Shown here one piece after another: positions 21,213 to 32,139 of a stretch of 64,000 nt of DNA (position 1 is the first letter of the stretch; every line of letters starts with the position of its first letter). The stretch covers positions 18,370,913 through 18,434,912 of the forward strand of contig NC_046677.1 of the NCBI RefSeq assembly GCF_003369915.1. Reading direction: 5' to 3'. Under the pieces are notes generated by a model. It saw nothing but the letters and a program-made list of their open reading frames with translations, was not told where the DNA came from and ran no database searches. The position numbers and the translations under genes are program-made. Source of the stretch: Drosophila miranda. Taxonomy: Eukaryota > Arthropoda > Insecta > Diptera > Drosophilidae.

Positions 21213-22841
21213 TCAAGTGCCTTTGCCGGACTGGCTTAGTTGTGACTGTCGCTTCTGGGCACGGACTTTCCGGGCCTTGGCCTGTTCTTTCTTCTTCTGC
21301 TGCTTGGCATTTGCCTTTTTGGCAGCAGCCTTCTGGCGCTCTACTTGCTCGTTGGCCTGTGGAAAAGCGGCCATGTTTGGTTATAAGTAATTAGGTATGT
21401 GAATATGTACGATTATGTGTAAGAGTGGGTCATACCACGCGGTCGATCTCCTCCTGGCGCTCTGCCTCGATCAAGGCTTGAACTTCGGCAATACGGCGAC
21501 GCATAAAGATCACATGATCAATGGCTTCTTTCATGTCATCGCGAGCTTTGCTAAGGCGAAAGTTTGTTTGCAGTATTTCGTCTTCCCAGTGCTCCATGTC
21601 CCGATCGTACTTATCGCTGAGCTCGCTATATCGATTACGGTAATTCTGGTAGAAAAGTTTTTTTAGTTTTTGAGAGAGTGGAGACGACGGGGACCCAATT
21701 CGGTTACCTCTATGATCGCGTAGTAGGTGTTGAGGGAGGCTTGCGAAGTGTCGTCTCCCTGCTGGATGGACCTCCTGACGTCCTCGAGCTCTTTCTGTAG
21801 CTGGCGGGTGCGCACGTTGTCCTTCATCAGCTGCATCTCCACCTGGGTTTCGTAGTAGGCACAGAGGTAGCGGCACTCGATGGGAATCGTCACAGTAGCC
21901 TCCATGCAGCTTTGCTGGAGCTCCTCGACCATGTTGCTCTTGTAGCCCTGCCACCAGGCATGCGAATAGCGACGGGCCTTGAAGTTAGTGGTGTCCAGGG
22001 AGGCTTTTGACTTTTCGAGCTCCTGCAGCAAAGCCTTGTCGATGATAAGCATCTGCTTCTGCTCCCAGATCAGGTCCAGCAGTTTGCGGTAGCCGGCGCC
22101 CTTAAAGATCTCAGAGTAGAAATACCCATAAAACCGTTCGGTCTCCTGAAGATCCACCCGGTACTTGGCCCAGTCCAAAGTGTTGGCGGTGTGGTCCCGC
22201 ACCAGAACGTCCAAGTAGACAAAGTCTTTAAGCTCGCGTCGTCGAAAGAAATCCTCCAACGACCAGGAGAACAGGTTGTGGGGTAGGTCCTGCACATGCA
22301 GCTCCCCTGTCTCAGGACAAGCATTCTCCATTATATGCAGCTCGTAGCATGTGCGCCTGAACATAAAGAACAACGACGAGTGCTGCATGGACTCCAGAAG
22401 TGCATCATATTGATCTGTTTTCGAGGCCAGCTGTAAGACCTTGTCCCCTATCTGGATCGGGATGGTCTGGGGTATGAGGGCTTTGAGCGTCTCCTTACGC
22501 TTCAGCTTGCGGACGAAGCTGTCTAGGGTCCAATTCGCGGGTTGTGAGAGCCCCCGTTTGCCTCCCAACATATATGCACTGGAGCCAGAGCCAACCTCCA
22601 GCAGAGGGTCATTATCTGCTTCGTTGGGATCGAAGATACCCAGATCCTCAAACAAGTTCTTCAAGAACTGGTCCCGACATTGCGCCGGATCGTAGTCGGG
22701 ATCTATAGGCATTATTCTCTTGTATAACTCCTCCAAGTCCTCGTCGTCCTGCTGGGCTACACCGGACCTCTGCACCCCGCCGTATTGCACACTGCCACTG
22801 GAATCTATCGATCCGTCCGAAATAATGTTGAGGATAGACAT
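21213..22841 (-). CDS. Coiled-coil protein resembling dynein regulatory complex DRC9/DRC10 (IQCG/IQCD)
   Basis: Three exons on the minus strand: 22841-21708, 21645-21436 and 21356-21213, with introns of 62 and 79 bp, all phase 0, giving 495 aa. The N-terminal third is acidic and low in structure (DDEDLEELYKRIMP). From about residue 230 the chain is helical and charged, with a long coiled coil (QLQKELEDVRRSIQQ; YSELSDKYDRDMEHWEDEI; RRRIAEVQALIEAERQEEI). The C-terminus is a Lys/Gln-rich basic tail (KKANAKQQKKKEQAKARK). The arrangement, especially a KYDxD-type segment before the last coil and a basic end, resembles the axonemal nexin-dynein link subunits DRC9 and DRC10. I see no clear IQ motif. 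If correct it acts in sperm flagella or chordotonal cilia. The gene model is firm; the family assignment is only moderate. Its start codon lies 330 bp from the divergent triple lipase gene. Confidence 0.8.
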
Positions 22842-23014
22842 GATGGGGGTCGCCTTGGTGCGTGTAAAGTTAAGTAACGAAGAAAAAAAGAATCTAACAA
22901 TGTGTAAAGGAAGTCAACAACAAAAAAGAAATCTAGTATTGGGAAAACTATTGAAAACAGGAGCAACGGAATCTATGTACAAAAAAATACAAAACCTGCC
23001 GTAACCATTGATAA

Positions 23015-23029
23015 TGACGTTAATGACGT
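23015..23029. promoter_or_regulatory. Pair of CRE-like TGACGT sites in a divergent promoter
   Basis: TGACGT occurs twice, 9 bp apart (23015-23020 and 23024-23029), in the 330-bp region between the DRC9-like gene (-) and the triple lipase (+). TGACGT is the core of CREB/ATF sites. Assignment to either gene is inference. Confidence 0.35.
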
Positions 23030-23117
23030 AACAGTGCCATTCGTACCGCCATTTTTCGCGGCTTAGTCCATTTAACACTATTAATCCGTAGCGACACGCT
23101 ACATTCTAAAGGGGTCC

Positions 23118-23125
23118 TATATAAG
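23118..23125 (+). promoter_or_regulatory. TATA box of the triple lipase gene
   Basis: TATATAAG at 23118, 54 bp before the ATG at 23172. This would place transcription start near 23148 and leave a 5' leader of about 25 nt, a common layout in highly expressed Drosophila secreted-enzyme genes. Confidence 0.65.
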
Positions 23126-23171
23126 GCGGATCAACCACTTAGCCACATACGCAGGCCATCCCCGTACCAGG

Positions 23172-26100
23172 ATGCGGATCGTTAGCCCCGATGTGCTGTT
23201 CGCGCTTTTAATCCTCCACGTCACCATCATACTTGCCCAAGACCAGCATCAAGCTGGTCAAATACAGTTTAAAATCGAAGAACAGAATCTGGACCAACGC
23301 CAAGAACAGGGCCAAGTAAAGGTAAAGGTACAGATACAAAACCAACGACCAGACGAAAATGGATTTGCAGGAAACTCATACGATCCATCCATTTCGATCC
23401 AACCAAGACTTCAGTGGAGTCAAAGTCAATTAAAGGAACAGACCAATATACATGGTGCCGCGCACGGAATTCTGCAACATCCAGGCGGGTCGCTTTCGCA
23501 CTCAATTCATATAGGCGGGCAGCAAGATGCCCAAGGTGGAACATTCCTCATACCACCTGTACACTACCTCACGCAGGCCGACATTGAAAGCGACGGGAAA
23601 CTGAAGACGGTGAGTCGTATTCAAGGACATCCTCATTGAATGATATGATACCCTGAAACAACCTGATATTCTAACAGGTTGAGCTTATCAAGAAGTATGG
23701 ATATCCAGTAGAGACCCATTTCGTGACCACCAGAGATGGCTACAAGCTCTGCATGCACCGCATGCCGCGACCGGGTGCTCAGCCCATTTTACTAGTCCAT
23801 GGCCTCATGTCCAGCTCAGCTGCCTGGGTGATGTTGGGCCCGTCAAACGGACTAGCCTACATACTGTTCCAGCAGGGCTACGATGTCTGGATGTTGAACA
23901 CGCGCGGCAATATTTACTCCAAGGAGCACACGAAAAAGGGGATCACTATGAAAGAATATTGGGACTTCTCCTTCCACGACATCGGTACCATAGATGTTCC
24001 ATCGTCCATCGACTTGATCCTGGAGCGCACGAATTTCCATCAGATTCAGTACATTGGGCACTCCCAGGGCTCAACCGTATTCTTTGTTATGTGCAGCGAA
24101 CTCCCCGAGTACTCAGGCAAAGTGAAGCTAATGCAGGCTCTCTCCCCGACGGTGTACATGAAGCAGACTCGCAGTCCGGTGCTCAAGTTCATAAGCTCTT
24201 TTAGGGGGTCTCTGAGGGTGAGTCTCATCTGCATTTGTTGACACTTGCCATGACTTCCAGGGCATACTTATAGGTACTCCTCGACATACTGGGAGACCAC
24301 GAGATATCCTTGAACACACAGCTCATCCAGCAGTTCAGGAACCACATCTGCTCAGCCAACGAGATCACGAGTCGAATTTGCGGAATTTTTGACTTTGTCC
24401 TATGTGGCTTCAATTGGGATAGCTTAAATCGGGTATGAATCGTGCCTTAGCTGGTCCAAGAACAAACTCGAATCTAACCATTCAAACTGCCTGTCTCTTC
24501 TAAGACTCTGACTCCCATCATCGTCGGTCACGCTTCCCAGGGTGCCTCCACCAAGCAGATCCACCACTACGCTCAACTGCACAGAAATCTATATTTCCGG
24601 CGCTTCGACCACGGTCCGATTAAAAACCGCATTCGCTACCAATCCTTGACCCCACCATCCTACAATCTGTCGCAGACGCAGTGCAGGGTGGTCCTGCACC
24701 ATGGGGCCAAAGATTGGCTAGCCTCTGGCTCGGACGTCACCAATCTGCAGGATCGTCTGCCTAACTGCATTGAGAGCCGGAAAGTGGAATTCGAGAGCTT
24801 CACGCACTTCGACTTCGTCATATCAAAGGATGTGCGGTCTTTGGTCTACAATCGCGTTGTAGATCTGGTTGTCACGAACCAGATTCAACCACAGAGGCCA
24901 GACGAAAATAGATTTACAGGAAGCTCATACGATCCATCCACTCCAAGCCAACTAAGACCGCAGTGGAATCAAGGTCAATCAGAGGCAGAGATCAACGTAC
25001 ATGGTGATAGGGTGCAAGGCATTCTGCAAAATCCCAATTTAAACTGGTCGCTACAGCACCCAATTCAGATAGGTGGGCAGCAACATGTAAAACAGGAACC
25101 GCTCTTCGAACCACGCCCTGTGCAGGTAGAGATTAAACTTCAGAGGCCAGACGAAAACGGATTTACAGGAAACTCATTCGATCCATCCACTCCAATCCAA
25201 CTAAGACCGCAGTGGAATCAAGGTCAATCAGAGGCAGAGATCAATGTACATGGTGATAGGGTGCAAGGCATTCTGCAAAATCCCAATTTAAAGTGGTCGC
25301 TACAGCACCCAATTCAGATAGGTGGGCAGCAAGATGTACAACAGGGAACGTTCATCATACCACCTGTACACTACCTCACGCAGGCCGACATTGAAACCGA
25401 CGGGAAACTGAAGACGGTGAGTCGTATTCAAGGACATCCTCATTGAATGATATGATACCCTGAAACAACCTGATATTCTAACAGGTTGAGCTTATCAAGA
25501 AGTATGGATATCCAGTAGAGACCCATTTCGTGACCACCAGAGATGGCTACAAGCTCTGCATGCACCGCATGCCGCGACCGGGTGCTCAGCCCATTTTACT
25601 AGTCCATGGCCTCATGTCCAGCTCAGCTGCCTGGGTGATGTTGGGCCCGTCAAACGGACTAGCCTACATACTGTTCCAGCAGGGCTACGATGTCTGGATG
25701 TTGAACACGCGCGGCAATATTTACTCCAAGGAGCACACGAAAAAGTGGATCACTATGAAAGAATATTGGGACTTCTCCTTCCACGACATCGGTACCATAG
25801 ATGTTCCATCGTCCATCGACTTGATCCTGGAGCGCACGAATTTCCATCAGATTCAGTACATTGGGCACTCCCAGGGCTCAACCGTATTCTTTGTTATGTG
25901 CAGCGAACTCCCCGAGTACTCAGGCAAAGTGAAGCTAATGCAGGCTCTCTCCCCGACGGTGTACATGAAGCAGACTCGCAGTCCGGTGCTCAAGTTCATA
26001 AGCTTTTTCAAGGGGCCTCTGTTGGTGAGTCTTGTCTGCATTTGTTGGCACTTGCCATGACTTCCGGGGCATACTTATAGGTACTACTCGACATACTGGG

Positions 26101-28496
26101 AGGCCACGAGATATCCTTGAACACACAGCTCATCCAGCAGTTCAGGAACCACATCTGCTCAGCCAACGAGATCACGAGTCGAATTTGCGGAATTTTTGAC
26201 TTTGTCCTATGTGGCTTCAATTGGGATAGCTTAAATCGGGTATGAATCGTGCCTTAGCTGGTCCAAGAACAAACTCGAATCTAACCATTCAAACTGCCTG
26301 TCTCTTCTAAGACTCTGACTCCCATCATCGTCGGTCACGCTTCCCAGGGTGCCTCCACCAAGCAGATCCACCACTACGCTCAACTGCACAGAAATCTATA
26401 TTTCCGGCGCTTCGACCACGGTCCGATTAAAAACCGCATTCGCTACCAATCCTTGACCCCACCATCCTACAATCTGTCGCAGACGCAGTGCAGGGTGGTC
26501 CTGCACCATGGGGCCAAAGATTGGCTAGCCTCTGGCTCGGACGTCACCAATCTGCAGGATCGTCTGCCTAACTGCATTGAGAGCCGGAAAGTGGAATTCG
26601 AGAGCTTCACGCACTTCGACTTCGTCATATCAAAGGATGTGCGGTCTTTGGTCTACAATCGCGTTGTAGATCTGGTTGTCACGAACCAGATTCAACCACA
26701 GAGGCCAGACGAAAATAGATTTACAGGAAGCTCATACGAACCATCCACTCCAATCCAACTAAGACCGCAGTGGAATCAAGGTCAATCAGAGGCAGAGATC
26801 AATGTACATGGTGATAGGGTGCAAGGCATTCTGCAAAATCCCAATTTAAACTGGTCGCTACAGCACCCAATTCAGATAGGTGGGCAGCAACATGTAAAAC
26901 AGGAACCGCTCTTCGAACCACGCCCTGTGCAGGTAGAGATTAAACTTCAGAGGCCAGACGAAAACGGATTTACAGGAAACTCATTCGATCCATCCACTCC
27001 AATCCAACTAAGACCGCAGTGGAATCAAGGTCAATCAGAGGCAGAGATCAATGTACATGGTGATAGGGTGCAAGGCATTCTGCAAAATCCCAATTTAAAC
27101 TGGTCGCTACAGCACCCAATTCAGATAGGTGGGCAGCAAGATGTACAACAGGGAACGTTCATCATACCACCTGTACACTACCTCACGCAGGCCGACATTG
27201 AAACCGACGGGAAACTGAAGACGGTGAGTCGTATTCAAGGACATCCTAATATACTGATATGATATCCTGAAACATGGACTACTTCTAACAGGTTGAGCTT
27301 ATCAAGAAGTATGGATATCCAGTAGAGACCCATTTCGTGACCACCAGAGATGGCTACAAGCTCTGCATGCACCGCATGCCGCGACCGGGTGCTCAGCCCA
27401 TTTTACTAGTCCATGGCCTCATGTCCAGCTCAGCTGCCTGGGTGATGTTGGGCCCGTCAAACGGACTAGCCTACATACTGTTCCAGCAGGGCTACGATGT
27501 CTGGATGTTGAACACGCGCGGCAATATTTACTCCAAGGAGCACACGAAAAAGGGGATCACTATGAAAGAATATTGGGACTTCTCCTTCCACGACATCGGT
27601 ACCATAGATGTTCCATCGTCCATCGACTTGATCCTGGAGCGCACGCATTTCCATCAGATTCAGTACATTGGGCACTCCCAGGGCTCAACCGTATTCTTTG
27701 TTATGTGCAGCGAACTCCCCGAGTACTCAGGCAAAGTGAAGCTAATGCAGGCTCTCTCCCCGACGGTGTACATGAAGCAGACTCGCAGTCCGGTGCTCAA
27801 GTTCATAAGCTTTTTTAGGGGGTCTCTGAGGGTGAGTCTCATCTGCATTTGTTGACACTTGCCATGACTTCCGGGGCATACTTATAGGTACTACTCGACA
27901 TACTGGGAGGCCACGAGATATCCTTGAACACACAGCTCATCCAGCAGTTCAGGAACCACATCTGCTCAGCCAACGAGATCACGAGTCGAATTTGCGGAAT
28001 TTTTGACTTTGTCCTATGTGGCATCAATTGGGACAGCTTAAATCGGGTATGAATCGTGCCTTAGCTGGTCCAAGAACAAACTCGAATCTAACCATTCAAA
28101 CTGCCTGTCTCTTCTAAGACTCTGACTCCCATCATCGTCGGTCACGCTTCCCAGGGTGCCTCCACCAAGCAGATCCACCACTACGCTCAACTGCACAGAA
28201 ATCTATATTTCCGGCGCTTCGACCACGGTCCGATTAAAAACCGCATTCGCTACCAATCCTTGACCCCACCATCCTACAATCTGTCGCAGACGCAGTGCAG
28301 GGTGGTCCTGCACCATGGGGCCAAAGATTGGCTAGCCTCTGGCTCGGACGTCACCAATCTGCAGGATCGTCTGCCTAACTGCATTGAGAGCCGGAAAGTG
28401 GAATTCGAGAGCTTCACGCACTTCGACTTCGTCATATCAAAGGATGTGCGGTCTTTGGTCTACAATCGCGTTGTGGATCTGGTTGTCAAAACTTAG
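23172..28496 (+). CDS. Triple-lipase polyprotein: signal peptide, three tandem acid lipase domains, repeat linkers
   Basis: Ten exons: 23172-23609; 23678-24217; 24274-24432; 24505-25416; 25485-26024; 26081-26239; 26312-27223; 27292-27831; 27888-28046; 28119-28496. Every intron is 55-73 bp, GT/AG and phase 0, giving 1578 aa in one frame. A signal peptide (VLFALLILHVTIILA) leads into a Gln-rich segment. Three lipase domains of about 358 aa follow with period 537 aa. The nucleophiles are Ser275, 812 and 1349 (GHSQG), the likely acids Asp449, 986 and 1523 (GAKDWLA), and the histidines His480, 1017 and 1554 (THFDF). Exons 4 and 7 each run from the end of one lipase domain, with no stop, through a linker of two QRPDEN modules and into the next domain. 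Lone lipases of this family are about 400 aa. It may be an expanded relative of D. melanogaster CG17097, which has a long N-terminal extension; I cannot confirm this. Confidence 0.88.
23678..28496 (+). repeat. 1807-bp tandem repeat underlying the three lipase domains
   Basis: Corresponding exon borders recur at exactly 1807 bp (23678, 25485, 27292). Exon sizes (540, 159 and 912 bp) are identical between copies and the introns are nearly identical in sequence as well. The third copy stops after its lipase domain with TAG in place of the linker. Differences are scattered single bases plus slight changes around the ends of exons 2, 5 and 8. Confidence 0.95.
24884..25416 (+). repeat. Linker between lipase domains 1 and 2: two QRPDEN modules
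   Basis: Two modules of about 80 residues start QRPDENRFTGSSYDPS and QRPDENGFTGNSFDPS and share RPQWNQGQSEAEINVHGDRVQGI. A more diverged single module lies in exon 1 before domain 1 (about 23343-23609). The same two-module linker recurs at about 26691-27223. The second module of each linker ends in the segment IPPVHYLTQADIE that leads into the next lipase domain. Function unknown; low-complexity Gln/Asn-rich secreted spacer. Confidence 0.85.
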
Positions 28497-28568
28497 AAAG
28501 ATTTGGTCAGAGATACACATGATTTTGATTGGATACAATACTTAACGGATTATTTTAGCAGGAAAGTT

Positions 28569-28574
28569 AATAAA
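28569..28574 (+). terminator. Poly(A) signal of the triple lipase gene
   Basis: AATAAA 72 bp after the TAG stop at 28494-28496. Confidence 0.6.
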
Positions 28575-28879
28575 TGAGTCGTGACGATATGGGTCACGAC
28601 ACGTGTTATTTTATCCTGTACATAGATTCTGTTTTCATGTATGTATGTATGCTGGCCATTTCCAATTGCGATCTCTAGACAACAGCAAAAACGAGAGATA
28701 ACGCCAATTTTTTGATGTCTTGATTCACTTTAACTATTCATTTTACATTTGTAACGCTTTTAAAAAATATTTCCAGCGCTCAGATAGAAAAAATACAAAT
28801 GATGGGAACGCCAGAGCGCCCTCGTCTCTAGCAGGAGTTTTTATCAAGCTATCAAGAAAAGCGGAAAGGGCTGCGGCTC

Positions 28880-28925
28880 TACTTTTATACCTGGTACTCA
28901 GTCAGTGTATTTATATGTGAGCTTT
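28880..28925 (+). mobile_element. 5'-terminal remnant of a DINE-1/ISY-type element
   Basis: TTATACCTGGTACTCAGTCA at about 28892 matches the left end of the elements in the 34-44 kb array (TTATACCCGATACTTAGTCA) with few changes. Homology fades after about 35 bp. Confidence 0.5.
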
Positions 28926-29149
28926 TGATTTATATATTTTATGCAATATATTTTAAAAGTAATTAGCGATCAGATGACAATCTCACTGATGAGAAATGAA
29001 GATAACTCAATTGATTGTTTCATCGATGGAGATTATCTCGAACCTTCAGTTCAGAAGCTAGCATTTTTGAAGTTGAGGATGATTAGACTAGTTACAAAAT
29101 GCAATTGCGATCCCGAGTTCAAAAGTGCACGACATGGCACACAGGAACG

Positions 29150-29650
29150 ATATTCTTTGATGCGTACTCACGGTTTTTCCAGACATGCCAACCTGACCAT
29201 TTTGCCCTTGCATGAATGCCTTCAAGGGTACGACGTCTTTATTCTAGAAAGGAAGAAAATTTCTTCCCAGATGGAAGATTCGAAGCTACTTCCGATTTAG
29301 ATTGAGCCGCACTGTCCAAATTCTGTCAGATTGCATGGAATATGGTGCAATCCCCCATTTCCTCTGTGGTTGTCAGCGCTTCCAACGCCCACAGCTTTCC
29401 AACCGATGAATCCCCACGCGCCAGCCCAAAAGTTTCTTTAATGTGTACCTGTAGATTGAGAAAGCTATTAGCATGTCGTTTTTTGAGAATATCTTATGGT
29501 ATATTGTAGTTAGCCTCGCTCATCTCCAAAGCCGGCGTGTGGGTCCAACGCCGCTCCGCTCGGTAGAAGTATGCTCAGCTCACTGAACATGGTATAGAAG
29601 CTGGTCCACTCTGTATAGGCTTCGCTAAACTTGGGCAGCTGCAAATTTTA
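29150..29650 (-). pseudogene. Degenerate BEL/Pao retrotransposon gag fragment
   Basis: Read on the minus strand, about 29640-29510 gives QLPKFSEAYTEWTSFYTMF, the typical start of the conserved BEL/Pao gag region, soon followed by a stop. After an unalignable stretch, about 29345-29180 gives HAI, a stop, QNLDSAAQSK, then LPSGKKFSSFLE, a stop, and RRRTLEGIHA, matching the order of the later part of the same region. At least three in-frame stops and a gap show that it is dead. No protease, reverse transcriptase or LTR is recognised nearby, although some flanking sequence to about 29900 may belong to it. Confidence 0.65.
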
Positions 29651-30074
29651 ACACACCGATTTCAAATTTGATGCACAAGTTTGAAAAAGCTGGGCTGGCT
29701 GGCTCATGATGACGCGGCGGTGGCTGAACGCCACAGCCGAAGACCCTGGGAGCCCTGTTGAACGTTAATTGAAAACCGATGATCCCAGCTCCCAATAGAG
29801 ATTAAGAATTGTTTATTCCTTCTGCGACGCTATGATTATTTTCCCAATCAGTTTGCTAGCACGCCCTCTTTTTAAACCAGGCACCCTCAGGCGCAGGATC
29901 GGTCCAATGAGCGTTGGTGAGGTCGCAGCGCTGCTCAACTCCTATCGATATAGCATAAGGAAGCTTTCGCAATATACTCGATACTGAAACCACGATCGCT
30001 TGCATCTCGCCAGCAGCTGGTAAATTATTATATTATTTATTATTATTATTTATTTATCTGGTCTTTTACTTTTT

Positions 30075-31117
30075 ACCTGCCTCGCAGGTGCATACATTAT
30101 CGACATCGTCTTTCCTACTGCACCATGCTTTACCTCTTCGGCTTTGACCGGGTAAGTTTTCCTTGTTTCATCTTTTTTATTGACTATTTGTTCTTGGTTC
30201 GTCTTCTTTTATTTTTGTATTCCCTCCTGATCTTTTGGCCGAGACCTCCCTCTGGCCAAAAACTGCTGACACGATCGCCTCCTCCAACGCCACCAGGTCA
30301 TTTACATTACTTAATTCTTCCTTTCATTTTAGCACGTCCTCCCCTCTGGCACCCAGGAATACCTCTTGCGTGCCTGCGGACACCGATAGGCCCACCATCG
30401 TCTACAAGGCCTTCACCCTTCTGGTCTTCCGGTTCTTATCAGCGAGTGGTTGCCTTATATCTAGGCGCCTGACCGGCGGACATCACGAACTTCCCGCCAG
30501 CTCCTGTGCACGGGGCCACGACGCCGTGAGCCCTTCGGGACATGACTCCTGTCGCGCGAGCTGTGGCCTTTGGTATGTTCGACCTTTGTCTCCGGTCACT
30601 GCCATGGCCCTCTTCTCCGCCTTTCCAGTCCGCTCGTCGTTGCTACCTCCTCCGCGGGTGATTCCGTCGTAGCTCCTCGTCCTCTCGAGAGTTTCACGGG
30701 ATGTGCTCCTGGCTGGACTGCGGCAACCACTGGCTTTGGCATCCTATCCCCTGCAGCAGGGACTAGTGATCGGTGGCTTGTTGGTTCACGCCCACGGGAA
30801 ATCATTTCAGCATGCCCCCTATCCATACACCGCCAAATCAAACGCTGGGCTTCAGCTTCGAGACGCGTAAGTTAACCAGTATATAATTGAATATACTCGT
30901 ATATTTAAAAATATATCTTCCTTCACAGAGAACTGATTTCCCCACGCAAGACGGAATCCAAGTCAGACAGAATCGTATTCCAACAGGACAGAAGCGCTCC
31001 TTTTCAAGAGCCCGAACCTAACAAGCCGCCGCATCTTTTGACCTGGCCATCGGCAACTATCTCAAGGACCTTGGCCATGGCAACCAAGGAGCAGCTGTGC
31101 TGTCTACTCGACTCTAG
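30075..31117 (+). pseudogene. Left-arm broken copy of the right-arm spliced ORF
   Basis: Exon-like blocks of the right-arm ORF recur in order on the plus strand: TCLAGAYIIDIVF ... PCFTSSALTG at about 30080-30150, GSFGRDL at about 30233, PADTDRPTIVY at about 30377, and a C-terminal SFDLAIGNY ... GNQG block at about 31035-31117. Frames are interrupted: a TGA follows GSFGRDLPLAKNC, there is a frameshift before PADTD, and about 350 bp of unrelated sequence (about 30470-30820) is inserted. Confidence 0.5.
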
Positions 31118-31226
31118 ATAGATCTTTTGTTGTTAGGCTTAAGGATACATAACTCTATAAATTTAAATAGTAAATGTAATCAACTTGTTTATTTATTTAT
31201 ACTAAGTTAAGTTATGATGAATAAAA

Positions 31227-31830
31227 CTATTGAATAATCATCCTTGCTGTATACTGTATCGGGGAAACTATCCCGACTACAAAAGGGTGTTGCAAGCCCA
31301 GATCGATGACCAAATACCGGAACATAACAAAAAAATTTTGATTTATGAAAATGTCCTTGATCCTTTCTAAGGACTCCATAAAATCAGGGGCATTTTTCCG
31401 ATCACAGGAAGGCATCTCATGCCCAGATCGGGCCACAAGTAGTCGAGAAAACTAAGTATGTATGGTTGGGGTGGTTTGAGTCCCTTTTAAAGGATCAAGG
31501 ACATTTTTCTGATCACGGGGGCCATGACACGCCCCGATCGGGCCACAAATGAGGGAGAAATCCAGATATATATATCTGGAGTAAATATCCTTGATCTTTG
31601 GTCCTTGATAAGAACTCCATTGAATCAGGGACTTTTTTCCGATCACAGGAAGCCGTCGCAAGCTCAGATCGGCCCTTAAAAAGCGGAGAAAATTAATATT
31701 TTTGATCCTTAATATCCTTCATCCTTGAAAAGGACTTCATAAAATCAGGGACATTTTTCCGATCACAGGAAGTCGTCGCACGCCCAAATCGGCCCACAAA
31801 TAAGGGAGATAACAAAATTGGCTTTGAAAA
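31227..31830. repeat. Inner tandem repeats of the palindrome, left arm
   Basis: Four to five imperfect units of about 100-150 bp. Each contains AAAATCAGGGACATTTTTCC, GATCACAGGAAG, CAGATCGGGCCACAA and a CCTTGATCCTT segment. The same units occur in the opposite orientation at about 32140-32960. Confidence 0.85.
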
Positions 31831-32139
31831 TGTAGTTCAAGAAATCTCCGAAAGGGGCGGCACCGTACAAGAAAAAAAAACTCGCGTCAAATGGCTGAAA
31901 TACCAGGCGAACAGAAATCAGCAGAAGGTCGACGATTTAAAAAAAAAAATTGCGAGCCCCCTAAAGTATGCTGCGAATTTTTTTTGCAATTGCTACAGCT
32001 GCTTGCTGCTGATTCTGTTTGCCTGGTATCCCATCCCGATTTTGGCCATTTGACGCGAGGTTTTTCTTTTTGTACGGTGGCGCCCCTATCGGTGAATTCT
32101 TGAACTTCATTTTCAAAGCCAGTTACAAGCCAGTTTTGT

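Noticed and set aside
28941..29300. 119-codon plus-strand frame
   Set aside because: Lies opposite the BEL/Pao gag remnant, which explains the sequence better.
30125..30875. Three overlapping plus-strand frames in the left palindrome arm as a gene
   Set aside because: Comparison with the right arm shows a stop, a frameshift and an insertion, so I call it a pseudogene.
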